The notes under the pieces were generated by a model, which searched no databases, was not told the origin of the DNA, and saw only the letters and a list, made by a program, of their open reading frames with translations. DNA of 18,679 bases. Source: Cochliopodium minus. Taxonomy: Eukaryota; Discosea; Himatismenida; Cochliopodiidae. Both the position numbers and the translations under genes were made by a program. The stretch is taken from positions 56,716 to 75,394 of the forward strand of contig JAMYWO010000205.1 of NCBI GenBank assembly GCA_024220525.1, written 5' to 3'. Positions 1 through 10,290 of the stretch are shown here, one piece after another (position 1 is the first letter of the stretch; each line of letters starts with the position of its first letter).

Positions 1-1
1 A

Positions 2-75
2 GACCTGTTGGCCAAATTGGATAAGGCATCTGACTACGGATCAGGGGATTCAGGGTTCAAGTCCCTGGCAGGTCT
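2..75 (+). tRNA. tRNA-Arg (anticodon ACG)
   Basis: A full cloverleaf can be folded. The acceptor stem pairs 2-8 with 68-74 (one G-U pair). The D arm pairs 11-13 with 25-27. The anticodon stem is 29-33 with 41-45, around a 7-nt loop at 34-40 with anticodon ACG at 36-38. The T stem is 51-55 with 63-67, around loop TTCAAGT. A34 of the anticodon would be expected to be edited to inosine, so the tRNA would read CGU, CGC and CGA. There is no intron, and the 3' CCA is not encoded, as is normal for a eukaryotic nuclear tRNA. The B-box is GGTTCAAGTCC (54-64). An alternative 1-75 acceptor pairing exists but would displace the usual U8 and position-9 purine. Confidence 0.97.
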
Positions 76-352
76 TATATTTCATTTTTTAAATATTTAA
101 ATTAATTTTTTTTTACCTGGACACATTTTATTTGATCTCAAATCCAATTTTAAAAGCTGAACATTTGAAAAAAAATTGAAAAAAAATTGAAAAAGATTGA
201 GAACAAGCAAACTTTCAAAAAATCATTGGATAATTGGCTTTCAAATATTAATAACTTAGAAGGTCTTATAGAAAGTGTTCTCCTCAACTCGAAGGATACA
301 CAATCTTAAAGGATAAACAATTAAAACTTGAATATAATAATAAAAAAAAAAA
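76..352. other. Intergenic region between tRNA and phospholipase B-like gene
   Basis: 277 bp of AT-rich DNA. The left end holds the Pol III T-runs. The right end is A-rich (301-352) and forms the leader of the phospholipase gene, with oligo-A directly before the ATG. There is a small direct repeat of AAAAAAATTGAAAA around 170-193. I see no further gene. Confidence 0.6.
85..114 (+). terminator. RNA polymerase III T-run terminator of the tRNA gene
   Basis: A run of six T lies at 85-90, ten bases after the tRNA 3' end, with a longer T-run at 106-114 as a likely backup. Such non-template T-runs are the standard Pol III stop signal. In this AT-rich DNA T-runs are common, so the assignment rests on position. 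Confidence 0.6.
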
Positions 353-3055
353 ATGAAAATTATATTCCTCTCAATTTTGTTTTTGTTTTTATGCATAAAT
401 GGAAAGAAATATTCTGTGATTAAAGATATGAATGGTATTTATAATTTGGTGGATGGAATATCAAGTAAATCATTAGCATTTGGAGAGTGAGAATTTTAAA
501 TATACTCTCTTTTGAAATAAATTATATAATTTATTCAAAATAGTTATGATAAGGAACTATTGTAAGTATATAAACTAATTTATCCATATCAATTTATCAT
601 TCTATTTTATTTCAGATCAATCGGTTGGAATAAACTATATCTTTCCACAAATATAAAAAGTGGGTACAATGATACTGAATTGAGTTATGCAGCAGGATAT
701 TTGGGTAAATCATAAAACTATAATTTGAAAATATTTCTAAATCTGAAATTATTTTTATAGAAGGGTAATATAAAGAGATAGACTAATAAAGAGATAAAAG
801 ATTTAAATTTATGCAAACAGATCTGTTGATGTTGAAAGTATATGGAACAATTTGCTCAATAATCTTGTTCAATATAACAATTTCACAATCCCAAATAAGG
901 AATTGGATTGGCTAAATCAAAATTATGAATGGACCAAACAACAATCATTATCAAATAATGATATTTATTGGAGGCAGGTGGGATTGATAATATCACAAAT
1001 GGAAGGAATGTTGAAGGGATACAATGATCATGCCACAAAGGATAAACAAATCAGAATGATTGATTTGTTGATCATAAATACAGCAGGAGATAGATGCATA
1101 TTAGGTAAAAATATATTTTCTTCGTTTCTTTTCAAATATATTAATATCAATCCTTATATTAAGATGTAAATAAACAAATGAAAATAAAGTTTTACATTTC
1201 TAAAAACACGATAATAAAAAGATGATTTACTTAGATGAATGTAGAGATGAAAAGTTGTTCAACATTAGACAATATCATAAACATATTTCAGAATCTCACT
1301 GTTCTTCTTTAATAAGACTCTCAGGTTAGGAATACTATTTTTTTTTTGTTGTTTAAAATCTTTAAAGATGATAGAAGTGATTTGTTTACAGTAAGTAATA
1401 AAAAATATTTTTAAGTTTAAATGCTAAAGTTTTTTAGTCTCACACGTAATATATAAAAAAAACCATTAAAATTTAAGATTGGTATTTAATTTACTCATTT
1501 TTTTAGAACCTGGTCTAGTTATCAAGTTATGCTTAGGACATATAAAATTAGCAATTTAGAGTTTAATAATGCTGTATCTTCAAAAATATCTTTCAGTTCT
1601 TATCCTGGTGAGTTTTCTTATAAAGTTGATTTATAATTTACTGTTACATCAAAGGAGTACTCTCTTCTGTGGATGACTTTTACCTAACAGATAATGGTTT
1701 AAGTGTAATAGAAACAACTAATGGGATCATGAATAAAACCTTATTACAATATGTAAAACCACAATCAGTTTTGTCATGGATTAGAGTAATTGGTAATATC
1801 TTGAATATTATTATTATAAGATTTAATTAAAAATTACCAGTTTCCAACCAAATTTTTTCAAGTGGTTTTTGGTGGGTCAATACTTTTAGTAAATACAATT
1901 CAGGAACTTATAATAACCAAGTAAATCTCTTTATTATTATTTTCTGAAATTTATATTTCCTAAAATAGTGGATTATTGTAGACTTTAAACAATTCGAACC
2001 AAAATCAACTAAACTGAAACAAGGAACTCTATGGATATTAGAACAAATTCCAGGTATGTTTAATAAAATGTTTTTTTTTAACAAAGATTGATCATTAATG
2101 ATTAGGTTATATTGAGAGTAGTGATATGACAGAATTTCTAGATACAAATGGATATTGGCCAAGGTAATTTTTGTTTACTTTTTTTTACTATTAAATTATT
2201 CTTTTGAATATAGTTTTAATCGTCCTTACTTTCAGTGTAAAAAAATATCATATTATTTTTCCGAATTAATTTTGTTTTTTTCTAAAGATATTTTTAATAT
2301 TTCTGGTTTTCCTGAATACGTCAAAGAATATGGAAATTTTTATAGTTACAATGAATGTCCTAGTAAGTAGTCACAAAATTTTTTAAATTTTTTTTTTTAT
2401 TTTTTAAAAAAAGGAGCCAAAATATTTAAGAGAGACCACGTGAAAGTGAATTCATTAGATTCTATGAAATGGATAATGAGGTACAATGATTACCAAAATG
2501 ATCCATTCAGTGAGGGTAATTCGAGATTTAACTTTTTTTTTTGAAACAATTAATTTAAATTTTTGAATTTAGGAAGTCCTTATAACTCTATCTCAGCAAG
2601 AGCTGATTTGGTTTGAATAATTTGAATTAAACAAAATAATAATTTTTGTCTAGTCTGTAGGAACAAACCACACCATCCCTTGGTTAAACAAAGGTAATAA
2701 ATTTCTAATTATTTTATTTTTTATTAAATAATTTGTCCAATTTTAGCTGCTTTTGGTGGTATTGACACTAAAGTAACTTCTTATAAGTGGTTCAATGAGA
2801 ATATGAGAGTAGATGGACAATCAGGACCAACCTGTTCGCTTTTTAATTTGAATTTTGAATTTTAATCCCAAATTTTTTTTTTTTTAATATAGATAATCAA
2901 CAAGTTTTCTTTCAATGGTAATTATTAAATAAATTCAATTAAAAATTAATTAATTCTCTCATAATAAAAGGAAAAACTGCAATTCCACTCTTCACTACGG
3001 ACAACCTGATGTTTTTAACTTTGATTTCCACAAATTCATTTATGAAACTGATTAA
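353..3055 (+). CDS. Phospholipase B-like protein (lamina ancestor / PLBL family), 21 exons
   Basis: Spliced product is about 528 residues, close to the family norm of ~550. Exons: 353-486, 544-561, 616-704, 761-764, 821-1104, 1235-1324, 1368-1390, 1438-1445, 1507-1607, 1655-1792, 1841-1920, 1969-2053, 2106-2163, 2214-2236, 2288-2362, 2414-2515, 2573-2610, 2654-2693, 2747-2833, 2893-2917, 2971-3055. Residues 1-18 form a hydrophobic signal peptide ([18 protein letters not shown]), so the protein is secretory or lysosomal. Family hallmarks seen are AAGYLEG, the SHCSSLIR nucleophile box (Cys199), [51 protein letters not shown] and the C-terminal [12 protein letters not shown]. Known members are Ntn-type hydrolases that self-cleave just before this Cys; amidase or phospholipase B activity has been reported for some. 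Several N-glycosylation sequons are present (NKT, NHT, NST). Start: first ATG, behind an A-rich leader. Confidence 0.95.
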
Positions 3056-3162
3056 AATCTCAAAAATACACATCCAATGCAAATCTATTTCTTTTGATAT
3101 AAAAAATAAAAAAAAAAAAAATTTGCTTTAAAGATTCGTGAGGGATAATAAAAAAAAAAAAC

Positions 3163-6136
3163 ATGGATAACAAGGTGATTGCTTCATATTATCAAAGATT
3201 CATAGGAAGAAATTTAAACAAAGAAGAAAAAAATAAAATTCTCAAAACATCCTTTGATAATATTCCTGAGAGACATATCATTGATATCAGAATAATCGAG
3301 ATTTTATGCGATCACATTGATATATTCGCAAATAAAGCCATCAATTTATTTTTAACAGAAATTGAAAAGGAACCAGTGATGGCATTGTATCATTATATAG
3401 AATCAAACGGTAAGATATTAATTTAATAAATACAGAATTATAAAATTCTCTTGTTCATAAAATTTCCCTTCTCAAATATTTCCTTTTTAAATCAATAGGA
3501 TCAAATATTACTCTTGATAGAGTCCAGAATATTCATTTTGTTACTTCATGCCTTGCTTTATATATGCAGAAATATGCGGAATCAATACTCACTGAAGAAG
3601 TTTTAAAAGAAATAACTTTAAATAAAAATAGTAAGAACCCAAAATTCAAACAATAATTGAATTAACAAAGATATATATAAAACTATCTCTTAATTTTAAA
3701 AAATATTCTTATAAACGATTTAATCTTTTAATTATATCAATCAGAACATAAAGATTTATATCTTTTTAAATTTATAAATGATTAGATCTAGATACAGAGG
3801 ATTTCTCTAAAGTGACGAAAGAAGCATTAACAAAATTGGACAAGACAAGATACGCCATCTTTCAAAGATTGATACATACTTTCGAAATGCTGGACAACAA
3901 CAAATCGGTGAGGAAAAACGCAAAAACACTCAGCAAAATATTCTCTTCGATTCTATTCAAAACGAAACAAACCCAAAGAACGTGGGAAACGAAATACTTT
4001 GAGAAAGTTTTATTAAAGATGATCGAAAAATACCACGAAATTTTTGATGAATACATACCTTCCATACTTACTATATCTGGGAATAAAAAATTACAAAGAA
4101 TGTTGGATCACGAAGATGGTAATAAAGAATTCAATTATTATTTTGTTATTTCTTTATTATAAAACTAAAAATTTTTTTAAAAGAGGAGTTTCCTGTATTG
4201 ATCGAATCTGATTGGGAATTGATCTGTAAAAACGGAAAACAACTATCTTTTAAGAATGGAGATACCATACTGAAAGAAGGAGAATACATATCTGATTTCT
4301 ACAGGATAGTTTCAGGAAAAGTGGAAGTGAAGAGGGAAGGTATAACCCAATACATGTTGTTGCCTTCTGATTTTTTTGGAGAACATTCTTTTTTCACAGA
4401 GTTTAAATCTGCAGGTAAGATGTTGTTTTATTTTTAATGGGAATACTTTATATTCTACAAAAGATAATTATAAAATTTATCCAAAGATTATTTTTAATTT
4501 TAATTTATTTTTTTAAGAAATGGTTGCTTCTGGAGCAACAAACATTATTTCAATTGACATTAAGACTTTAGACAAGTACTTTGACATTGATGTAGCACTT
4601 GGATACAGATTTTTTGTTTACTTGGCACAAGAACTGGCGAGAACTTCTCTCCTCAAACTATACACAGAAAAGAATTACTTTAAAGAAAATCCTCAAACCA
4701 ATCCTTTGTCTAGATCAAGGACAATTAAAATGCAAAGTGAGAAACAGGGAAATCTATCTGTTTTGGTAGATTATCCTTGTAAATTAGGAAATAATCAAGG
4801 TACAATTTACCTGACTGATGGTAAAAATATTTCATTTCTTTTTATTTATTTATTTTTTTGTTCACCATTCATTTTTCAATTTTATTTTTACAGAAATCAT
4901 TCTTCACGTACATCATAAGATGGGAATGGAATTCAAAACAATCATTGCAGGAATAGAAGTTTCAGACGTTAGCAAGACATGGCTAAAGTTACCCACTCCA
5001 CCACAATCATATGAAGTACGTATTACTGCAGAACCAGAAAGTAAAATCATTTCGAATTAAAAATAAAAAATTTAGTTAAAAAACTAAATTTTGTTTTCTT
5101 TTAAGGTTCAACACTCCCTCAAATTTATCTTTTCTACTTTGAAGATGTTTTGATTGCAACACGTGTTGCCGAAATGATAGAACAATATCCAAAGGCTTTG
5201 AACGAAGAAGAAAAAAAACTAAGACTACCTTCTGTTAGATTGGTCAACAAAGTAATTCGTGCCATCGTTATTGAAGATTACGAAGCAAAAAACGAAAACG
5301 AACTTTCTTTGAAATTGTATGATTTTGTTGTTATAAATGGGAGTTCTATAAATGGATTTTACAGTGGAAAGTAAAAAAAATAATTTTATTTAATAATATT
5401 TTTTTAAAATTTTTTTGAAAAAAGGTGTGATGGAATTAGTGGACTTTTTCCAAAAACTGTTGTCAGAAAACTAGGAAACAAACTCAAATCGAACAGGCTC
5501 CCAAGTTCTTTCGAATGGGAACGACTTATCCAAAAATCTAAAATTCTCAATTACAAACAGTAATTTAATACTTTTTGTTTACTTCTTATTTTTATAAAAC
5601 ACTTTTTGATATTTAATAAATTAAAAAAAGAGGAGATACAATAGAATTGAGTAAAGAAAAACTGAAACATTGTATTTACGTTATACAAACTGGTGTTATC
5701 AAAGTTACAAGAAAATACGAAGTGGATGACGAAAAGGAAAGCAAGAAATCACACTTGATAGCCAACGGAGACACTTTTGGGGAAATATCATTTCTTCTTA
5801 ATGTTGGTAAAAGAAATATTTTTTTCTTTATTTTTTATTTTTTATTTTTTTTAATTTTTAATTTTTAATTTTTTTTATTTTTTATTATTTATTTTTATAG
5901 ATGAGGAAATTGAATCTCTCCAAGTCAATTCTGTTACAGCAGAAGTTATTCGTATTGACAGAAACAAATTGAAAACTCTATTTAAAAGTGATCATAAATT
6001 AGGCGGAAAGTTTTTCTTGTTTCTATGCCATGCTATCAAGAGGACTTTGAGGGACAGTGGAAAGATAGAGCATCTCAACATGAGAATCTCCAAACAAATC
6101 TTTACAGATAAAGATAAAGAAAATTTTGATTTTTAA
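3163..6136 (+). CDS. RhoGAP-like / cNMP-binding / GRAM / SH3 / cNMP-binding signalling protein, 10 exons
   Basis: Product is about 734 residues. Exons: 3163-3409, 3499-3630, 3786-4118, 4184-4414, 4518-4820, 4894-5040, 5106-5370, 5425-5559, 5631-5806, 5901-6136. Residues ~30-200 resemble a RhoGAP helical domain: a YMQKYAESILTEEVL segment matches the family's 'L+ELPEPL' region, and NNKSVRKNAKTLSKIF matches its 'NKM..NLAIVF' helix. The usual arginine-finger GIFR motif is not recognisable. Residues ~240-345 form a cyclic-nucleotide-binding barrel (KNGDTILKEGE, FYRIVSGKVEV, FGE at 302-304). Residues ~395-500 look like a GRAM domain (DYPCKLGNNQGTIYLTD). Residues ~513-567 are SH3 (AIVIEDYEAKNENEL, GLFPKTVV). 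Residues ~592-715 are a second cNMP domain (FGE at 647-649). The cNMP-GRAM-cNMP order recalls Dictyostelium GbpC/GbpD. From memory, and unverified, at least one Dictyostelium gac-family protein combines these domains. Likely cytosolic and membrane-recruited. Confidence 0.9.
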
Positions 6137-6210
6137 GTATTAAAAACAAAAACTTTTAATTAAACAATTAAATCTTTTATTTGGAATATATTTTAAATAT
6201 AAAATAAAAA

Positions 6211-8034
6211 ATGGAAAATACAATTTCAGGTAATATCATCTTACTATTTCAATTTCAATTATCTTATCATTCTCAATCCAAGTCATAATTTTATAAAATA
6301 GAATATAAATTTATTAAATTTTATAGATGAAAAGAAGAGAAAGATAAAGAATGATCTCAAAGATACTCAAGAATCAGATAATAAGAAATCGAAATTAGAA
6401 TTAGATATTGTAGAGATAAAAAATCCAAAAGAAAATAAACTTGAAAAGATTTTCAATTTATACTGTGGAATAGGTGTAAAGATGAATAAAAATGAAGCAA
6501 AGAGATTATGTTTGAAATTGGTTGAAGAAGAAAAAGAGAATCAAATCGCACAAGCATATCAGATATTTCATGGATGGGAATGCGAGAAAGATTTTGAAAA
6601 GTGTTTTGACCTATTCAATTCATATTATCAAAACAACAAAGATAAAGCTGAAAAACAAGATATTGAGATGGCAATTTGTATGTATTTTCTTGGTGGTTTT
6701 TATAATGTAAATTTTTTTTTTAATATATCCAAATCATTTTGATTTTGGCTTCAAAAAATTTCTTATGTTCAATTAAAATCTCATCACATGAGGACAATTA
6801 ATATTTTCCATTTAATCTATTGCTTAATCATTTTAAAAAATTTTTTTTTTACTAAACTTTAGAATAGAAAAAATAATGCAATAAAGGCAAGAAAATTTTA
6901 CGAAAAATCTTGTTCATTGGGATTAAGTGACTCTTACTCCTGTTTGGGACTGGCTTATTTTAATGGAGCTGGAAATATTGAAAGGGACACGCAAAAAGCA
7001 AAAGAATATTTTGAAAAAGGAGTAGAATTGAAAAATAGTTATTGTATGATCAACCTTTCATTCATCTATGATCATTTGGGTAAAATAAAAAAAATTTGTT
7101 TTTTATTGATTTATTGCTTTAGTTATGATGAACAAATATTAATCAAAAAAAAACTTCAAAATATTTTTAAAAAAAGGGATTCACGAAACAGCAAGAAATC
7201 TCTTGGAAAATGCGGTTGAAATGGAAAATACTTTGGCAATGAGAAATTTATCTGTTCATTATCGTGAAGGAAGTATTGGGTTAGAAATAGATGCTAACAA
7301 ATCTATCCAACTTTTAGAAAGAGCAATAGAGTTGAATGATTGTGAGGCTATGGTAATGTTGGGTGCAAATTATGATGTTGGGTTATATGGTGAAATATTT
7401 TTTCATATTTGTAAATATTATTGTTTTATTCATTTTTTTAGGATTTAGAAATCTTGAGAAAGCTGTTGAGCTTTACATAAAAGCTTCCGATTTAGGAGAC
7501 ATGGACGCAACTTTTAATTTGGCAAATGTTTATAAAAACCATTTTAAAAATTTGGAAAAATACTTGTTTTATCTTGACAAAGCAGCTCATTTAGGAGATA
7601 TTGAGTCGAACAGAATCCTTTCCAGAATCTACCAATTTGGTGATTTAGGAGTTAAAGAAGATCTTGAAAAATGTATTTTTTATTTAGAAAAAGGTGCGGA
7701 ATTAAATGATCTTTCTTCATTGTGGATTCTTTCACAAATTTATCAAAACCAAAAAGTTGATCACGAAAAGTGTTTTTGCTATATGTTAAAATTGTTCAAT
7801 CTAGATTCACAACACGCAAATTATCTCGAAATAATTTCCCTAATTTCGAAAAAACAAATTGTTTGGAGGAAAGAATATCACGAGTTTTGGAAATCAGAAA
7901 TTGATGACAAAGTGATGACACTATTGTTAATTTCAAAACATAGAAGTTTATCTCAAAAGTTTGAAGCTAAACCTCTCATAAAAGGAATTGTTTACATAAT
8001 CATAAAATATCTTTATCATTTTTCTCAAATTTAA
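6211..8034 (+). CDS. Sel1-like repeat (SLR/TPR-like) protein, 5 exons
   Basis: Product is about 473 residues. Exons: 6211-6229, 6327-6706, 6863-7079, 7177-7389, 7442-8034. The N-terminus (residues ~7-50) is highly charged and lysine-rich (EKKRKIKND, NKKSKLELD) and could be a nuclear localisation signal or a disordered tail. From residue ~70 to ~400 about nine Sel1-type repeats of 33-38 residues follow the pattern A-x3-LG-x2-Y-x-G ... KA-x3-F-x-KA-x2-L-G; examples are LGLAYFNGAGNIERDTQKAK, YFEKGVELK, LGDMDATFNLANVY and YLEKGAELN. Sel1 repeats form a helical solenoid that binds other proteins, often as an adaptor in ER-associated degradation or signalling. There is no signal peptide or membrane span, so a cytosolic or nuclear adaptor fits best; the partner is unknown. 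The start is an ATG after an A-rich leader, and exon 1 codes only six full residues. Confidence 0.92.
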
Positions 8035-8052
8035 AAATAAAAAATAATTTAA

Positions 8053-10290
8053 TTAATTAATTCTTGAAAAATTTGATTGATGATTTGGTGAAATAAAATC
8101 TTTCTTTCCAGGACTAGTAATGTCATTGCAAGAAGTGAAATTCCTTAAAGTTTGCTGAATGTCCTCCAACAAAGTTTTGTCATTTTTCTTGCAAAACAAA
8201 GTGACGTACTTCTCCGCGAAATTAGAAGGCAAAAGGTTAGAAATCTCTTTATCTTGAAGTTTAAAAGGGGTTTCCTTCTCATATTTATTATAAAAACGAA
8301 TATTGTCCATAGGATTTTTTTCACCAAAAGCAAAATTCATCGTTTGAACTTTAACAACAAAATCGTCAGGAGTTAAGCTTGATCCCTTTGGCTTAAACTC
8401 TATGAGTTTCTCGGGATTGATCTTGTCCTTGATGGTGCTAAACTCTTTGGGGGTGAGGATGAGCTGTTCGACGTACTTGTAGAGCTGCCTCTTTTGGATG
8501 CGTTTGATGAGATCTCTTGCCTTCTCGAGCTCTTTGTCTTTAGATATTTGTATTGTATTGAAAATACCATCTGTCAATGTAGTATATCTTTTTTACAAAA
8601 AAAAAAAAAATTAAATAATAAATTTTAGAATTATTTTCAAATTTTTTCATGTTATTTTTATTTTATTTATTTTTTTTTTTTTACTCTTTTGAATCATATA
8701 TTTTGTTAGAAATTTGTAGGAATGGATCACTGAGATCAAAGACATCAGATACCATGCATTCAATCGCAAGAGAGACTCTGTGACAATACACTCTTTTGAA
8801 CATGTCATAACGTTGAGAAAAGACCTACCAAAAAAAATTTTAAAAAAAAAACAAAAATTATTAATAATAAAAAATTTTAAACAAATATTAAAAAAAAATG
8901 TTGTTTTACTTGGTAAATATCATAACTAACTTTTGAGTGATAACACAACTCATTGTTGAGAACCCTGCAGTTAGCAAACAATCTTTGATACAAATACTGG
9001 TTCTTTTGAGAGAATCCTATGTGGTAAGAGTCTCTGATGAGATAGTCCAACTTGTCTACGTCCAATGAACATTTAGAATTTGAAACAATTTCTGACAAAA
9101 ATGATTTTTGACTAAATAATAATATAAAATAAAAAAATGAAGAAAAAAATAATAATAAATTTTGAAATAAAAAAATTCAAAAAATAAACAAAATTGAATA
9201 GAAAAAACTTTGTACCTTGGTCTGTTTCCCATGATGAGATCTTTGATAAAGTTAATGTCAGTATTTTCCAAATCAATTGCGTTTTCATTTACTAAATCTT
9301 CAAAAATCTTCTGTGACCTTTACAGAAAAAAAATATTAAACAAAAAATTAATAAAATTTTTTTTTGAAGAAAAAAAAAGAATCATTTTACATTTCTTCGT
9401 GTTTGAATGATAAATCTTTTTTGTGAACCCTTTTAAAAAAAAATTAGTTTAAAAAACATTATTTGAATAAGTTTAATGATAATAAAAAAAACCAAGTTTC
9501 AAAAGCATGAGAAAAAGGACCGTGCCCTAAATCATGGCAAAGACCTGCTATTTTAACTAGTTCTATGTCATGATCATTTATTTCCAAGTTGGGTTGTTTT
9601 TTCTTGATTTTTTTGGCTAATGAGCCTGCTAGATATCCCACTCCAAGAGAGTGTTCGAATCTTTTATTATTTTAAAACAAAAAATGAAATAAATTCGAGT
9701 GTTTTGGAAAGTATCAATTACAAAACAAATGAGACAAGAAAAATTTTAAATTTTTTGGTGAATGATTGAAAGATTAAATGATCTCTCCCAATTTAATGAA
9801 ATTTTTTTATTTTCGAAAATTAATAGATCCTAATTCATTTGGATATCAATCATTAATATTGATGCAAAATTATTTGATCTTTTCCAATTAATACCAAAAT
9901 TCGATTTAATTCGATATAATTTGATAGTTATTATTTAATATTTTCATTAGGGAAAGAATTATTGTTAATTTTCTCCACACTTCAAATTTATTTTTACCTT
10001 GTATGTGTTGCACTGGGAAATACCAAATATGTCAATCCCAATTGCTTTAAATCTCTCAATCTATTGTATTGTGGAGTGTCTATGATCTGCATGCATTTCT
10101 CTGAGAAACTATTTGAACATATCTGTTAGTAATTATCAAAATCTGGGTGATATTAAATTTACCCAATCAATGAATGTACAGGATCTGCAAAGAATACTTC
10201 TTCACATTCTGGATTAATTTCAAGATTTGGCTTTGGTAGATCATTCTTCTTCCTTTTCTTATCAAGGGGATTTTTGAAAGTATTATCCAT
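8053..10290 (-). CDS. samhd1: SAMHD1-type dNTP triphosphohydrolase (HD domain), 8 exons
   Basis: Product is about 474 residues. Exons in reading order (plus-strand coordinates): 10163-10290, 9998-10108, 9493-9660, 9391-9429, 9216-9317, 8910-9111, 8685-8824, 8053-8587. The family enzyme cuts dNTPs to deoxynucleoside plus triphosphate and is activated by GTP/dNTP-driven tetramer formation. Metal-binding H...HD...D residues are visible: FEHSLG (His83), [10 protein letters not shown] (His122, Asp123) and DVDKLDY (Asp202). The allosteric-site segment is DTPQYNRLR (53-61), where human SAMHD1 has Gln142 and this protein has Asn58; the flanking Asp and Arg are kept. C-terminal lobe motifs match the family (KLTDNIF-like [28 protein letters not shown]). 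The N-terminal SAM domain of the vertebrate protein is absent. A short KKRKK stretch near residue 11 may act as a nuclear signal. The gene converges on the Sel1 gene. Confidence 0.96.
9661..9997 (-). other. Long intron of the SAMHD1-type gene
   Basis: A 337-nt intron on the minus strand starts GTAAAAATAAA (plus-strand end 9997) and ends AATAAAAG (plus-strand 9661). It joins codon Arg80, which is split between the exons (THT-R-FEHSLG). It is several times longer than most introns here. I find no coding segment, RNA gene or strong repeat in it. Confidence 0.8.

Noticed and set aside
1908-2162. Minus-strand open frame within the phospholipase gene
   Set aside because: It overlaps conserved PLBL exons on the plus strand and contains intron sequence; no recognisable motif.
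3163-8034. Operon-like organisation of the GAP-like and Sel1 genes (74-bp gap)
   Set aside because: Each gene has its own A-rich leader, and compact spacing is general here. There is no evidence for polycistronic transcription.
8152-8376. Plus-strand open frame antisense to the SAMHD1-type last exon
   Set aside because: It is a shadow frame; the opposite strand encodes clearly conserved SAMHD1 C-terminal lobe sequence.
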